A stretch of 59,764 bases of DNA, taken from contig JBEHWX010000028.1 of the NCBI GenBank assembly GCA_048498995.1, forward strand, positions 1 through 59,764, in the 5' to 3' direction. The translations under genes and the position numbers were made by a program. Shown here in pieces: positions 17,263 to 26,423 of this stretch; position 1 is the first letter of the stretch; each line of letters begins with the position of its first letter. This stretch comes from JBEHWX01 sp048498995. GTDB lineage: Bacteria; Bacteroidota; Ignavibacteria; OLB7. The notes beneath the pieces are model-generated. The model saw nothing but the letters and a program-made list of their open reading frames with translations. It made no database searches and had not been told where the DNA came from.

Positions 17263-18651
17263 CTAGAACATCCTCGGACCACGCGCGCCACCGCCGCCGC
17301 CCGGGGCGAACGGATTGGTCCCGTTGGTCTTCTGCTGCTGTTGCGTCTGCGGAGTCTCCTCGCCGATGATCACCTTCATTCCCTCGCTGATGCGGGGAGA
17401 GCTGACCTCGGTATTCTGTCCGTCGGTGAGTCCGCTGTGCACCGGCACCGAGGCCAGCGCTCCGGCGGAATCGAGATACCAGAGTCGGCTGAGGCCCGCG
17501 CCGCCGGCGCCGCGGCCGGCTCCGCCCCTGCCTCCGGCGCCACCGGCTCCTCCACCGGCCCCACCGGTTCCACCGCCGGCGAATCCTCCCGCGCCTCCTC
17601 CGGCACCGCCCACGCCACCGGCACCACCCGCGCCACCGGCACCGCCCGCGCCACCGGCACCACTCGCGCCACCGGCTCCGGCGCGTGCGCGGCGCGAGGT
17701 GTCGATCTTCTCGCCGCGACGCTTCTGGTACTCGGCCAGCGCCTCGGCCGACGGACGGAAGCGGAGCGCCGCGTTCGGCACCAGCAGCACGTTCATCGAG
17801 CGCGCCACCTGGAAGTCGATCGTCGCGGTCATGCCCGGGAGCAGAATTCCCTGATCGTTCGTCGCGTCGATGATCACCGTGTAGTTGACCACGTTCTGCA
17901 CCGTCTGCGGCTGAAGCCGCACCTCCCGCACCGAGCCGCTGAACGATCGGGTGCTGGCCTGCACGGTGAAGTGGACCTGCTGCCCGACCTTCACCTGGCC
18001 GATATCGCTTTCGTCCACGTTGGCGTGGATCTCCATCTGCGACAGATCGCGCGCGATGATGAAGATGGTCGGGGCCGAGAGGCTTGCCGCCACCGTCTGT
18101 CCCACGTCGACGCTCCGCTCGATGATCGTTCCGTCGATCGGGGAGCGAATCTCGGCGTAATTGAGGTTGGTGCGCGCCCGCTCCACCGCCGCCTGCGCGG
18201 AGGTGACCCCCGCCTTGGCGGTCGTCAGGTTGTTCTGATAGGTGACGATCTCCTTCTCGGAGATATATCCCTTCGCCAGCAGCGGCTTGTAGCGGTTGTA
18301 ATCGTCGAGCGCCTGGCGGTACTGCGCCTGCGCGCGCTCGAGCGACGCCGAGGCGTCGATCACCGAGGCCTCCAGCGTGCGGGTATCGAGCTGCGCCAGA
18401 AGCTGCCCCTTCTTCACATGGTCGTTGAAATCGACATAGATCTTCTCGATGGTGCCGGAGACCTGGGTGCCCACGTCGACCGTGCCGACCGCCTCGATCG
18501 TGCCGGTGCTGGAGACCACGGACTCCACGTCGCCGCGGGTGATCTCCGCGGTCCGATAGGTCGGCGCCGCCGGCTTGCGTCCCACGGTGAAGAAATAGAC
18601 GCCCCCTCCGATCAGGAGCAGGGGAATGATGATCAGCAGCGCTCGTTTCAT
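17263..18651 (-). CDS. MacA/HlyD-family periplasmic adaptor with Gly/Ala-rich insert
   Basis: 462 residues. An N-terminal anchor helix ('ALLIIIPLLLIGGGVYFF') is followed by the barrel-sandwich half-motif 'GTQVSGTIEKIYVDFNDHVK', a coiled-coil hairpin (about 92-165), the second half-motif 'EIRSPIDGTIIERSVDVGQ', and beta-barrel and membrane-proximal domains up to about 320. Residues 324-386 are almost pure Gly/Ala (runs of GAGGAGG), an insertion not expected in MacA, followed by a short fold-like segment 'LWYLDSAGALASVPVHSGLTDGQ' and a Gln/Gly-rich tail. The adaptor links the inner-membrane MacB-like complex to the TolC-like channel encoded 67 bases upstream. Confidence 0.93.
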   Translation of the reverse strand: MKRALLIIIPLLLIGGGVYFFTVGRKPAAPTYRTAEITRGDVESVVSSTGTIEAVGTVDVGTQVSGTIEKIYVDFNDHVKKGQLLAQLDTRTLEASVIDASASLERAQAQYRQALDDYNRYKPLLAKGYISEKEIVTYQNNLTTAKAGVTSAQAAVERARTNLNYAEIRSPIDGTIIERSVDVGQTVAASLSAPTIFIIARDLSQMEIHANVDESDIGQVKVGQQVHFTVQASTRSFSGSVREVRLQPQTVQNVVNYTVIIDATNDQGILLPGMTATIDFQVARSMNVLLVPNAALRFRPSAEALAEYQKRRGEKIDTSRRARAGAGGASGAGGAGGAGGAGGAGGVGGAGGGAGGFAGGGTGGAGGGAGGAGGRGGAGRGAGGAGLSRLWYLDSAGALASVPVHSGLTDGQNTEVSSPRISEGMKVIIGEETPQTQQQQKTNGTNPFAPGGGGGARGPRMF

Positions 18652-18718
18652 AGGGCCTTGCTCATTGACGCTGATTCCTGTTCATGACTGATTCGCGGGC
18701 TCGAAGCGAGGGGGCGGC

Positions 18719-20095
18719 TCATCGCGCGATCCCTCGATAGAACTCGATGGCGCGGCGGCGCAGCAGCAGCGTGTATTCGGCCTGCGTGCGCGACACCGAT
18801 GCCTGCGTGAAGTCCGCGCGGGCGGTCGACAGCTCGGCGAGCGTGGCCAGGCCGACGCGGTAGCGCTCCTGCTGGGCGTCGAGCGCCTGGCGGGCCGCCT
18901 CCAGCTGTGCCTGGGCCACGTCGAGCTGCTTGGCCGCCGTGCTGTAGTCGAGATATGCCTGCTGCACCTCCAGCGCCGCCTGCTGCTCCAGGGTGCGGAG
19001 CGAGAGGATCTCGTTCTCGTACTGGATCTGCGCCTGCTCCTCGGCGTTCCGCGTCCGCCCCTTGTCGAAGATGGGGATCGACAGCGTGGCGCCGATCGAC
19101 AGGCTCGGGTTGTCGGCGAGCTGGTTGATGAAGCCGGTGTTCGGGTCCTGGCTGGAGAAGCTGGTGCCGATGCCGCCGTTGACCCCGACGGTCGGATAGT
19201 ATCCGGCGCGCGCCACGCGGATCGCCTCCTGCGCCGCGGTGATGCGCGCCTGCTGCGCGCGGATGTCGGCGCGGCCGGCGATCGCCTCGCGCGCCGTCTG
19301 ATCCCGCTGCGTGGCCGAGGTATCGGCAAGCGGCTCGGAGGGGGGCGTCACGAGCTGATAGTCGGTGGCCGGATCGAGCTGGAGGAGCTGCTTCAGGCGG
19401 ATCACGCTCAACTCGAAATCGTGCTGCGTGTTCAGCAGCTGCAGCTCCGCCGAGGCGGTGGCCGCGCGCTGCGTGTAGACATCGGCCTTCGGGCGGGCGC
19501 CGGCGGTGGCCAGTGCCTCGATCAGGTCCAGCTGATCCCGCTGCGCCTGCAGATGCTCCTGCGCGGTCCGGATCAGCTCGCGGTTGAGGATCACCTGAAT
19601 GAAATCGGTGGCGGCTTCATAGGCCACCTGCTCCTCGGTCCGGCCGAGCGCCGCGCTGGAGGCGGTGAGCTGGTTGCGCGCCTGCGCCAGCGACGCCACG
19701 TCGGCGTAGCCGTTGAAGACGTTGATCGAGGAGGATGTGCTGAGGCTGAGGGAGGTGGACGTTCCGCCGCCGCTGCCGCCGAAGCCGTCGCCTCCGGTGC
19801 CGAACCGGATCGATGGGCCGAGCGAGGCGCTCAGGTTCGGAAGGAAGTTGGCCCTGGCCTGCTCCACGCTCGTCTGGCTCTGCTGCACGCTGTTCTTGGA
19901 GCGCTGCACATCGTAGCTCCTCTCCAGCGCTATCCGGATCGCGTCCTCGAGCGTCAGGGTCGGGCCTCCCTGCGCCAGCAGGGGAGAGGCGGCCAGCATC
20001 AGCAGGAGCGACCATCGTCCGATCCTCCACCGTCCCCCCGTCGCCCCCCGAGGCGCGCGCGTTCTTCTCATCATTCGTGTCTTCATCTGATTCAT
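18719..20095 (-). CDS. TolC-like outer-membrane efflux channel
   Basis: 458 residues from the ATG at 20095, which has GAGAG just upstream; ATG 20086 is also possible, and in-frame sequence back to 20263 looks non-coding. The signal peptide is basic then hydrophobic ('WSLLLMLAASPLLAQ'). Two outer-membrane-efflux repeats follow: 'LTLEDAIRIALERSYDVQRSKN' near the start, and the second half beginning around 'REAIAGRADIRAQQARITAAQEAIRVA', each with long alpha-helical coiled coils typical of the periplasmic tunnel. The end 'EYTLLLRRRAIEFYRGIAR' is usual. It should form the exit duct for the MacAB-like pump. Confidence 0.93.
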   Translation of the reverse strand: MNQMKTRMMRRTRAPRGATGGRWRIGRWSLLLMLAASPLLAQGGPTLTLEDAIRIALERSYDVQRSKNSVQQSQTSVEQARANFLPNLSASLGPSIRFGTGGDGFGGSGGGTSTSLSLSTSSSINVFNGYADVASLAQARNQLTASSAALGRTEEQVAYEAATDFIQVILNRELIRTAQEHLQAQRDQLDLIEALATAGARPKADVYTQRAATASAELQLLNTQHDFELSVIRLKQLLQLDPATDYQLVTPPSEPLADTSATQRDQTAREAIAGRADIRAQQARITAAQEAIRVARAGYYPTVGVNGGIGTSFSSQDPNTGFINQLADNPSLSIGATLSIPIFDKGRTRNAEEQAQIQYENEILSLRTLEQQAALEVQQAYLDYSTAAKQLDVAQAQLEAARQALDAQQERYRVGLATLAELSTARADFTQASVSRTQAEYTLLLRRRAIEFYRGIAR

Positions 20096-20328
20096 TGCTC
20101 TCTCGATCGGGCGAAGCCCCTTCAGGAGTCCCTGAAGGAGCTCCTCGGCGGGACCCCTCGCATGGAGCCGCCGCGTCATCGTCGGCCGGCCCGGTTTCCC
20201 GGGAATGCATCGTACCTCCCGCCTAGCGCGGGTGCTCGCGGCGTCGGTCTCGGGCGCCGGCATCCGGCGTTCATCTCCCAGTTAGACATCGGCCGGAGGC
20301 GGCTATTCCCGTCGTCGGCGGAATTATT

Positions 20329-20706
20329 TCATCGCGGCGCTCCGCGTCCCTTCTCGGGAGCCCGGAGCCATTCCTCGAGCCGCCCACGCTGATCCGGCGT
20401 GAGCAGGGGATTCAGTTCGGCGTGGAGCGAGTCGACCATCCGGCGGAACTCGCTTCTATGCTCCTCGAACGTCCGCTGGAAGCGGGGAGCCGAGCGCCGG
20501 AGAATCTCCCGGACCTTCTCCTTCTGCGGCCCCTCGTCCGGGCGGATCACATCCTCATACGTCCTGATGAATCCCTCCTCGGTCCGGAGCGCCTTCATCC
20601 GTCCGACGCGGCGCTCGAAATAGAGGTTGGTCAGGAGCGCCCCGAGAAGCATGCCGAGAATCAGCGTGCCGACGAGGATCACGGTCGATCGGGTGCGCGC
20701 GCTCAT
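20329..20706 (-). CDS. Membrane-anchored Spy/CnrX-like periplasmic protein
   Basis: 125 residues. An N-terminal anchor helix ('STVILVGTLILGMLLGALL') precedes an all-helical periplasmic domain with 'VREILRRSAPRFQRTFEEHR' and an LTxxQ-like 'LLTPDQRGRLEEWL'. This is the layout of the heavy-metal-resistance/CpxP-Spy superfamily, including the metal sensor CnrX. It overlaps the anti-sigma gene by four bases (ATGA), the same grouping as in cnrYXH-type operons (anti-sigma, sensor, ECF sigma). A sensory or chaperone role in envelope stress is inferred. Metal ligands cannot be assigned from sequence alone. Confidence 0.75.
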   Translation of the reverse strand: MSARTRSTVILVGTLILGMLLGALLTNLYFERRVGRMKALRTEEGFIRTYEDVIRPDEGPQKEKVREILRRSAPRFQRTFEEHRSEFRRMVDSLHAELNPLLTPDQRGRLEEWLRAPEKGRGAPR

Positions 20707-21161
20707 GGCGTATCTCCACGGTAGACCTCGGCCGGGCCGCCGGCCATCGAGGAAGTGAGGTCGAAGGCGGAGATCGCCGCGGGCTGCGACGATGCCTCCG
20801 ACGGATGCGTCAGGCTGTAGGCGGTCATCGTCACCAGTGCCGCCAGCGCGGCCAGCGAGATCCGCCGGAAAGTCCAGCCGAGATCCTCGGCGAAACGGGA
20901 GGGGGCCGATTCCCGCTCGGCCAGCCGCCGCATCACCAGGTCGGCGAAGAACGGATTGAACGACCGCGCGCGTCCGGAGGCGAGCGTGGCGCGGAGCCGG
21001 CCGAGTCGGTCGATCTCGTCGGCGAAGGTCGGATCGGCTTCGAGCCGACGGCCGATTCTGGCCTCCTCCTCGGGAGTGAGCGCGCCATCGAGATAGCGGA
21101 GCATCATATCATCGGGTATCTCGTCGGCCCCGCGGGGTCGACGACGAAATCGCGGATTCAT
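20703..21161 (-). CDS. Anti-sigma factor, membrane-anchored
   Basis: 152 residues. The cytoplasmic N-terminal part 'DDMMLRYLDGALTPEEEARIGRRLEADP' is typical of anti-sigma domains, without the HxxxCxxC zinc motif of ZAS proteins. One transmembrane helix lies at about 105-120 ('ISLAALAALVTMTAYSL') and a short periplasmic tail follows. Its start overlaps the sigma-factor stop by four bases and its stop overlaps the next gene by four, so all three are translationally coupled. It should hold the sigma factor at the membrane until a signal releases it. Confidence 0.82.
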   Translation of the reverse strand: MNPRFRRRPRGADEIPDDMMLRYLDGALTPEEEARIGRRLEADPTFADEIDRLGRLRATLASGRARSFNPFFADLVMRRLAERESAPSRFAEDLGWTFRRISLAALAALVTMTAYSLTHPSEASSQPAAISAFDLTSSMAGGPAEVYRGDTP

Positions 21162-21892
21162 AGGTACGGCGCGAGTTTGTTCTTCAACTGTGTGATTGCG
21201 CGTGAAAGGCGCGACAGGACCGTTCCGGTCGGCAGGCCGAGGATCTCCGCCGTCTCCCTGGTCGATTTTCCCTCGACCAGACGGAGGACGATCACGGCGC
21301 GCTGGTCGTCGGCCAGCGTCGCGAGTGCCTCTCGGGCCATCGTCTCCTGTTCGGCCGATTCCAGCCGGGCATCCGGGAGCGGATCGGCGCCGGCCTTCCG
21401 GTCGAGCAGGCCCTCGGCCGGGGCGTCGGATGCTCCGGAGGTCCCGGCGGACCCCGTGGCCGGCGGATCGAGGAAGAGGAGCCTTCTACGTCGGCGGCGC
21501 TTCAGGACGTTGAGCGAGAGGTTGATCGCGATCCGCGTCAGATACGTGCCGACCGAGGAGTCGCCGCGGAAGCGGTCGAGCGCCTGGTAGAACCGGATGA
21601 AGGTCTCCTGCCCCACATCCTCGGCGTCCGGGCCGGGGCCGAGCATGCCGACCACGGTGGCCGCCACCGAGGGCTCGTAGCGCTCGACGAGCGTGCGGAA
21701 CGCCGCGCGATCGCCGGAGCGCACGCGCTCCAGAAGCTGCTCGTCGCCGGCATACTCTCCCGCGAAGCGGGGAGGCGCCGGGCGGGCCGGTCCGTGTTCC
21801 GTCGGTCTGCTTCGTTCAGCCACGTTCTGTCGGATCGTGTCGGCCGGTGGTCCCGAGCGGTCGTCCCGTTCGGGAACTTCAGGAGGCAACAA
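21158..21892 (-). CDS. ECF-type RNA polymerase sigma factor
   Basis: Up to 244 residues. Region 2 is seen as 'GDRAAFRTLVERYEPSV', 'DAEDVGQETFIRFYQALDRFRGDSSVGTYLTRIAINLSLN', and region 4 as 'LPDDQ'-like 'LADDQRAVIVLRLVEGKSTRETAEILGLPTGTVLSRLSRA'. An unusually long Ser/Gly/Ala linker separates the regions. The start is uncertain: the frame opens with TTG codons at 21892 and 21889, no in-frame ATG precedes region 2, and a GTG at 21823 is possible. Being first in the run, it probably activates its own operon, including the efflux pump genes downstream. Confidence 0.9.
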   Translation of the reverse strand: MLPPEVPERDDRSGPPADTIRQNVAERSRPTEHGPARPAPPRFAGEYAGDEQLLERVRSGDRAAFRTLVERYEPSVAATVVGMLGPGPDAEDVGQETFIRFYQALDRFRGDSSVGTYLTRIAINLSLNVLKRRRRRRLLFLDPPATGSAGTSGASDAPAEGLLDRKAGADPLPDARLESAEQETMAREALATLADDQRAVIVLRLVEGKSTRETAEILGLPTGTVLSRLSRAITQLKNKLAPYL

Positions 21893-22027
21893 GCTCCATC
21901 CGGCCGGCCTTTGTGTTAGACAATCGAATCGCGCGCATATTCCCGGCCGCGATGCCGGGCCCTCGGATGGGCATTCGGCCCACCATTCCGGCTCGCCTTC
22001 GCGGCCCGTCGGCGGCGGGGAATTCCG

Positions 22028-22882
22028 CTAGGACACCGCTTCCGGCGCGGATTCCGGCGAGGATGCTGGCAAGGATGCCGGGGCCGAGGTCGGAGCGGAC
22101 CCGGATGTCGGTTCGGGAGAGGGGGATCTTCCGCGTATCCAACGCCGCGCCATGGCCGGCGCCCCGGAGGCCATCAGCGACAGGCGGTAACAGGTGTAGG
22201 CGAAGAAGGGGGCGGCGAGCACGTCGATCGAATAATGGCAGTGCTGCGCCAGCAGCAGCACCGCCATGGCGACCGTCGCCAGCAGGAAGATGTTCCGCAT
22301 CCGCGCGCCGCGCGCGGTCAGCGTCAGCAGAAACATCGTGGCCGTGTGTCCGGAGAAGAAGAGATCCTTCGTCAGAATCGTCCCCGGTCCGACCGAATAG
22401 ATCGGGTCGATCAGGGTGATCATGCCGGCCGGCGGCTCCAGCGGAATCACGTACATGGCCGCCATGCGCACCACCAGGAGCAGCGCATAGGCGCGAAGCG
22501 TCACGACGAGCTCCCGGGGATGGCGCGCCAGGGAGATGATCGCCAGCACGATCCCTCCGTAGATCAGCACGAAGATCGGCACCGTCAGATCCCTCGGCGG
22601 GATGCCGGCCAGGATCGGATCGGGGATGCGGACGCCGGGACGGGATTCGACGAAGAGGATGAAGCGGGAGAAGATCGTCAGGATGATCGCCAGCGGGATC
22701 ACCGTGGCCGCCAGCTCGATGATCGGGCCCCGGCCGCGCCACGCGGCGAAGCCTCCGGCGGGGATGCTTCCAGTGGGGATACCTCCAGTGGGGACGCCTC
22801 CGGCGGGGCCTCCGCCGGGGCCTCCGCCGGGGAGGCCATCGGGGTTGCGCTCCTCTCCGGAGTTCGGTATCATTGGGTCCAT
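22028..22882 (-). CDS. PAP2_C / sphingomyelin-synthase-like membrane phosphatase or transferase
   Basis: 284 residues. The ATG at 22882 has AGGAG a few bases upstream on the minus strand. After a Gly/Pro-rich N-terminus there are about six transmembrane helices with 'TKDLFFSGHTATMF' (SGHT at 177-180) and 'QHCHYSIDVLAAPFFAY' (H216, D220), the C2 and C3 catalytic motifs of the PAP2_C/sphingomyelin-synthase-related family. These enzymes transfer or hydrolyse head groups of phospholipids or sphingolipids. The donor here is unknown. The C-terminal 30 residues are Ser/Pro/Ala-rich. It is divergent from the gene at 23161 and does not overlap the sigma operon (135-base gap). Confidence 0.82.
   Translation of the reverse strand: MDPMIPNSGEERNPDGLPGGGPGGGPAGGVPTGGIPTGSIPAGGFAAWRGRGPIIELAATVIPLAIILTIFSRFILFVESRPGVRIPDPILAGIPPRDLTVPIFVLIYGGIVLAIISLARHPRELVVTLRAYALLLVVRMAAMYVIPLEPPAGMITLIDPIYSVGPGTILTKDLFFSGHTATMFLLTLTARGARMRNIFLLATVAMAVLLLAQHCHYSIDVLAAPFFAYTCYRLSLMASGAPAMARRWIRGRSPSPEPTSGSAPTSAPASLPASSPESAPEAVS
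22751..22832. repeat. Tandem 15/12-bp repeat encoding the Gly/Pro N-terminus of the PAP2_C gene
   Basis: Units of the form RCYTCCRGYGGGGAY repeat every 15 bases (22751, 22766, 22781, 22796) and pass into 12-base TCCGCCGGGGCC units. In protein they give 'PAGGVPTGGIPTGSIPAGG'. This is a likely length-variable, disordered tail. Confidence 0.8.
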
Positions 22883-23160
22883 CTCGCTCCTAAATCGGAA
22901 AATCTACGCATCGCATGGCCTCGTCGGATCGATCGGCTCTTCCTCGGAAGTGACGCGTCGCTCCTGTCGGCATCAACTCCCGCGCCGCGCCCGAACGGCC
23001 CGGAATCCCCATCCCTTCCAGCGACGTCCGTAACGTCCCGTGTCCACCGGCCGGCCGCGCCGGCGCGTGATATAGGCGGACGCTCATGTGTCATCCTATC
23101 CCCGGAGAGGCCCGAACAAGCCGGGGAGGACACCCAACATCATAGTCTCTGGAGTCTTCG

Positions 23161-26100
23161 ATGAAACGTCTCCTGCTCGCCGCACTTTCGGTCGCGGGCA
23201 TGATCGCGGCGCGGGGCGTCAACGCCCAGTCGCTTCCCAACCCGATCCTGTTCGTGACTCAGGTGCCGATCCCCTCCGACTCGGCCAACGTTGCATCGCT
23301 GTTCGGCAATCACGGCGCGAATATCACCGATGCCCCCCGGGGAGGAGGGCTCTGGATCATCTATCCGGACAAGAGTCTCAAGAATCTCACGCGCGCCGCC
23401 GGCTATGGCGTCGACGGCCTTCAGGGAGCCGGCGCCATCGCCGTCCGGGAGCCCTCGGTCCACTGGTCCGGCACGAAGGCGCTCTTCAGCATGATCGTCG
23501 GGGCGCCGAAGGGGAAAGGGGATACCTCGACATTCTACTGGCAGATCTACGAGATCACCGGCCTCGGCGAGTCCGAGACACCGGTGATCACGAAGGTTCC
23601 CAATCAGCCGGAGATGTTCAACAACGTCAGCCCCATCTACGGCACCGACGACCGGATCATCTTCACCTCCGACCGGCCGCGCAACGGCCAGCGGCACCTC
23701 TATCCCTCCTTCGACGAGTACAAGGGAACCCACACGAACACCGGCCTCTGGAGCCTCGATCCGGCCACCGGAAATCTCTTCATGCTCGATAATTCCCCAT
23801 CTGGAGATTTTTCCCCGACCATCGACAGCTACGGACGCGTGCTGGTGATGCGGTGGGACCGGCTCCAGCGGGATCGCAACGCCGACCTCGACGCGCTCGG
23901 CACCGGCAGCAAGGGGACCTTCAACTACACCGACGAGTCGGCCGCGGCCGCGCCGCAGTTCGGCGTCAGAACCGAGATCTTCCCGGAGCCGCAGGGGAGC
24001 CGCGCCGATCTGCTCAACGGCACCAACATGGTCGGCTTCGAGTTCAATCAGTTCTTCCCCTGGCAGATCAACGAGGATGGAACCTCGCCGGAGACGCTGA
24101 ACCACATCGGCCGGCACGACATGCGCCCCGGTGTCAACCGCGCGATCACCGACGATCCGAACGTCGTGGTCTTCACGGCCGCCGGCAGCGGCCGCCGGAA
24201 CACCAACGCGATCCTCAACTTCACGCAGGTCAAGGAGGATCCCACCAAGCCCGGCACCTACTTCGGCGTGGACGCGCTTCAGTCCGGAACTCACTCCGGC
24301 GGGCAGATCGTTTCGCTCAACGCGGCGCCGACGCTCGATCCGAACGAGACCGTGGTGAGCTACGTCACCAGCCGCGCCACGCAGGGGGTCGGTCCGGAGA
24401 CCGGGAACCCGCCGGCCGGCCACTCCGGCTTCTACCGCGATCCGCTCCCTCTCTCCAACGGCATGCTGCTGGCCGCGCATTCCGGCGATCCGCGCGCCGA
24501 CAAGAACATTGGAACACGATCCAATCCCGTCTCCCGCTTCGATTACCGTCTGGCGATGGTGAAGCAGTCGGGAAGCGTCTGGATCGCCGACTCGACGCTC
24601 ACCCCCGGCATCAGCGGCAGCGTGAGCTGGTGGGATCCGAGCGTGCTCGTGCAGTACGACGGAGCGCTCTGGGAGCTCTCACCGGTCGAGGTTCGCGCCC
24701 GCACGCGTCCCGCCCGGCGCGCCTCCACGCTCCCCGCGCCGGAGCGGCGGGTGCTCGACGAGGCGGGCGTGGACGAGGCGAAGTTCCGCGCGTGGATGTC
24801 GGACAACGATCTGGCCGTGACGGTCACGCGCGACGTGACGCATCGCGACGCGGCCGACCGGCAGCAGCCCTTCTATCTCCACGTGCCCGGCGGCCGGCAG
24901 ACCCCGAGCGCGACCGGCAAGGTCTACGACGTCTCGCACTTCCAGTTCCTCCAGGGAGATTACATCCGTGGGAACGGCCTGCTCACGCACGGGGGAGTGC
25001 CGCACGAAGGGCGCCGCATCCTCGCGGTGCCGATGCACGACGCGGTGGCGATGAACCCCTCCTCCGAGGGAGGTCCGGCCGGCTCGGTGAAGGTTGCTTC
25101 CGATGGATCGACCGCCTCGTTCGTTCCGGCGCGTCACGCGGTTACCTGGCAGCTCGTGTCGCCGAATGGTGCCCCGGTGGTGCGCGAGCGCTACTGGGTG
25201 ACGTTCCAGCCCGGTGAGATCCGCGTGTGCGCCTCCTGCCACGGCACCAACGACGCGGCCACCACCCCCTGGAATCCGATTCCGCAGAACAAGCCGGAGG
25301 CGTTTCAGGAGCTGATCGACAACTGGAAGCAGATGGTGCTCCCGGCGCACGCGCGGCTGATCGCGCCGGCCAACGGGCTCCAGAACGTGGCGGTCGACGG
25401 CGGGCTCCGCTGGGAGGTCGATACGCGCGCCTCGGGATATCGCGTGCAGGTCTCCGAGACCCCGTCGTTCTCCCGGACCGCGCTCGACCGGACCGTTGCC
25501 GACGTCGACACGATCGGCTACGACGGCCTGGCGCAGAACCGGCAGTACTACTGGCGCGTGCGCTCGGCCGGGAAGTACGGCGACGCCGACTGGTCCGATG
25601 TCTGGAGCTTCACCACGACCGGCTCGGCCATGGCGGCGCCTGGGCTGGTGACGCCGCTGAACGGATCGACCGGCTTGACCCGCCTGCTGATGATGAGCTG
25701 GTTTCCGGTGAATGGGGCGGTCAGCTATCACCTGCAGATCGCCGAGAGCGCGGATTTCGCCGCGCCGACGCTCGATGTTCCGGCGCTTGCCGACACGTTC
25801 TACGCCTGGAGCGGGATGCGGCCGGGGCACCGCTACTACTGGCGCGTGGCGGCCAAGGGGGGCGTCGCCGCCGGTCCCTGGTCCGACACGTGGAGCTTCG
25901 CCTCGGACGCCGAGAGCGGCGTGGCCGACGAGGGAGCGGCGCTCGGCGCCGGCACGTCGATGTCGGTGCATCCGGATCCGTTCAACGGAAGCGCGGCCAT
26001 CGAGCTGACGAAGCGGAGCGAGGGGCGGGCGGTGCTGACGCTGGTGGATCAGCGTGGGGCCGAGCTGGCGCGTCTGTTCGACGGTATGCTCCCGGCCGGA

Positions 26101-26223
26101 CCGCGCAGGCTGGAGCTGCGTCTGGACGAGCAGGGGCTGGGGGATCTGCCGAGCGGCGTCTATCTGCTCCGTCTGGATGCCGACGGGGCACGCGTCACGC
26201 GCCTGGTGCATCTGGTGCGATAG
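23161..26223 (+). CDS. T9SS-exported protein with HZS-alpha/TolB-like domain, CxxCH haem motif and Fn3-like repeats
   Basis: 1020 residues. GGAG at 23151-23154 precedes the start. The signal peptide is residues 1-23 ('VAGMIAARGVNAQ'). Residues about 30-480 resemble the beta-propeller found in hydrazine-synthase-alpha-like and TolB-like proteins ('IIFTSDRPRNGQRHLYPSF', 'SPTIDSYGRVLVMRWDRLQRD'). CASCH at 690-694 ('RVCASCHGTNDAATTPWNP') is a c-type haem attachment motif near the end of the domain. Two fibronectin-III-like repeats follow ('YYWRVRSAGKYGDADWSDVWSF' type), and the last ~75 residues are a T9SS sorting domain ('SVHPDPFNGSAAIEL' to 'SGVYLLRLDA'). An exported redox or electron-transfer role is possible. 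No anammox function is implied. Confidence 0.85.
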   Translation: MKRLLLAALSVAGMIAARGVNAQSLPNPILFVTQVPIPSDSANVASLFGNHGANITDAPRGGGLWIIYPDKSLKNLTRAAGYGVDGLQGAGAIAVREPSVHWSGTKALFSMIVGAPKGKGDTSTFYWQIYEITGLGESETPVITKVPNQPEMFNNVSPIYGTDDRIIFTSDRPRNGQRHLYPSFDEYKGTHTNTGLWSLDPATGNLFMLDNSPSGDFSPTIDSYGRVLVMRWDRLQRDRNADLDALGTGSKGTFNYTDESAAAAPQFGVRTEIFPEPQGSRADLLNGTNMVGFEFNQFFPWQINEDGTSPETLNHIGRHDMRPGVNRAITDDPNVVVFTAAGSGRRNTNAILNFTQVKEDPTKPGTYFGVDALQSGTHSGGQIVSLNAAPTLDPNETVVSYVTSRATQGVGPETGNPPAGHSGFYRDPLPLSNGMLLAAHSGDPRADKNIGTRSNPVSRFDYRLAMVKQSGSVWIADSTLTPGISGSVSWWDPSVLVQYDGALWELSPVEVRARTRPARRASTLPAPERRVLDEAGVDEAKFRAWMSDNDLAVTVTRDVTHRDAADRQQPFYLHVPGGRQTPSATGKVYDVSHFQFLQGDYIRGNGLLTHGGVPHEGRRILAVPMHDAVAMNPSSEGGPAGSVKVASDGSTASFVPARHAVTWQLVSPNGAPVVRERYWVTFQPGEIRVCASCHGTNDAATTPWNPIPQNKPEAFQELIDNWKQMVLPAHARLIAPANGLQNVAVDGGLRWEVDTRASGYRVQVSETPSFSRTALDRTVADVDTIGYDGLAQNRQYYWRVRSAGKYGDADWSDVWSFTTTGSAMAAPGLVTPLNGSTGLTRLLMMSWFPVNGAVSYHLQIAESADFAAPTLDVPALADTFYAWSGMRPGHRYYWRVAAKGGVAAGPWSDTWSFASDAESGVADEGAALGAGTSMSVHPDPFNGSAAIELTKRSEGRAVLTLVDQRGAELARLFDGMLPAGPRRLELRLDEQGLGDLPSGVYLLRLDADGARVTRLVHLVR

Positions 26224-26251
26224 TTGGCGGCGGGACATCGGATTCATGATG

Positions 26252-26284
26252 AGGGGGAGCGGAGCGATCCGTTCCCCCTTTTAT
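26252..26284 (+). terminator. Rho-independent terminator after the haem-motif gene
   Basis: Arms AGGGGGAGCGGA (26252-26263) and TCCGTTCCCCCT (26268-26279) form 12 pairs including one G-U, with loop GCGA and a following TTTTA. It lies 28 bases after the stop at 26223. Confidence 0.9.
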
Positions 26285-26423
26285 CTACCCGGCAGATCTA
26301 TTTCCGTTATTGCAATCCAGAGAAATTCGGTCGAAGGCGGAAGCAGGATAGAACAGGCGACGGCCATGTTCGAGACTCCGCGCGTTAGGCTGGGATTGCC
26401 GCGTGCCCACTGGTATGCTCCGA

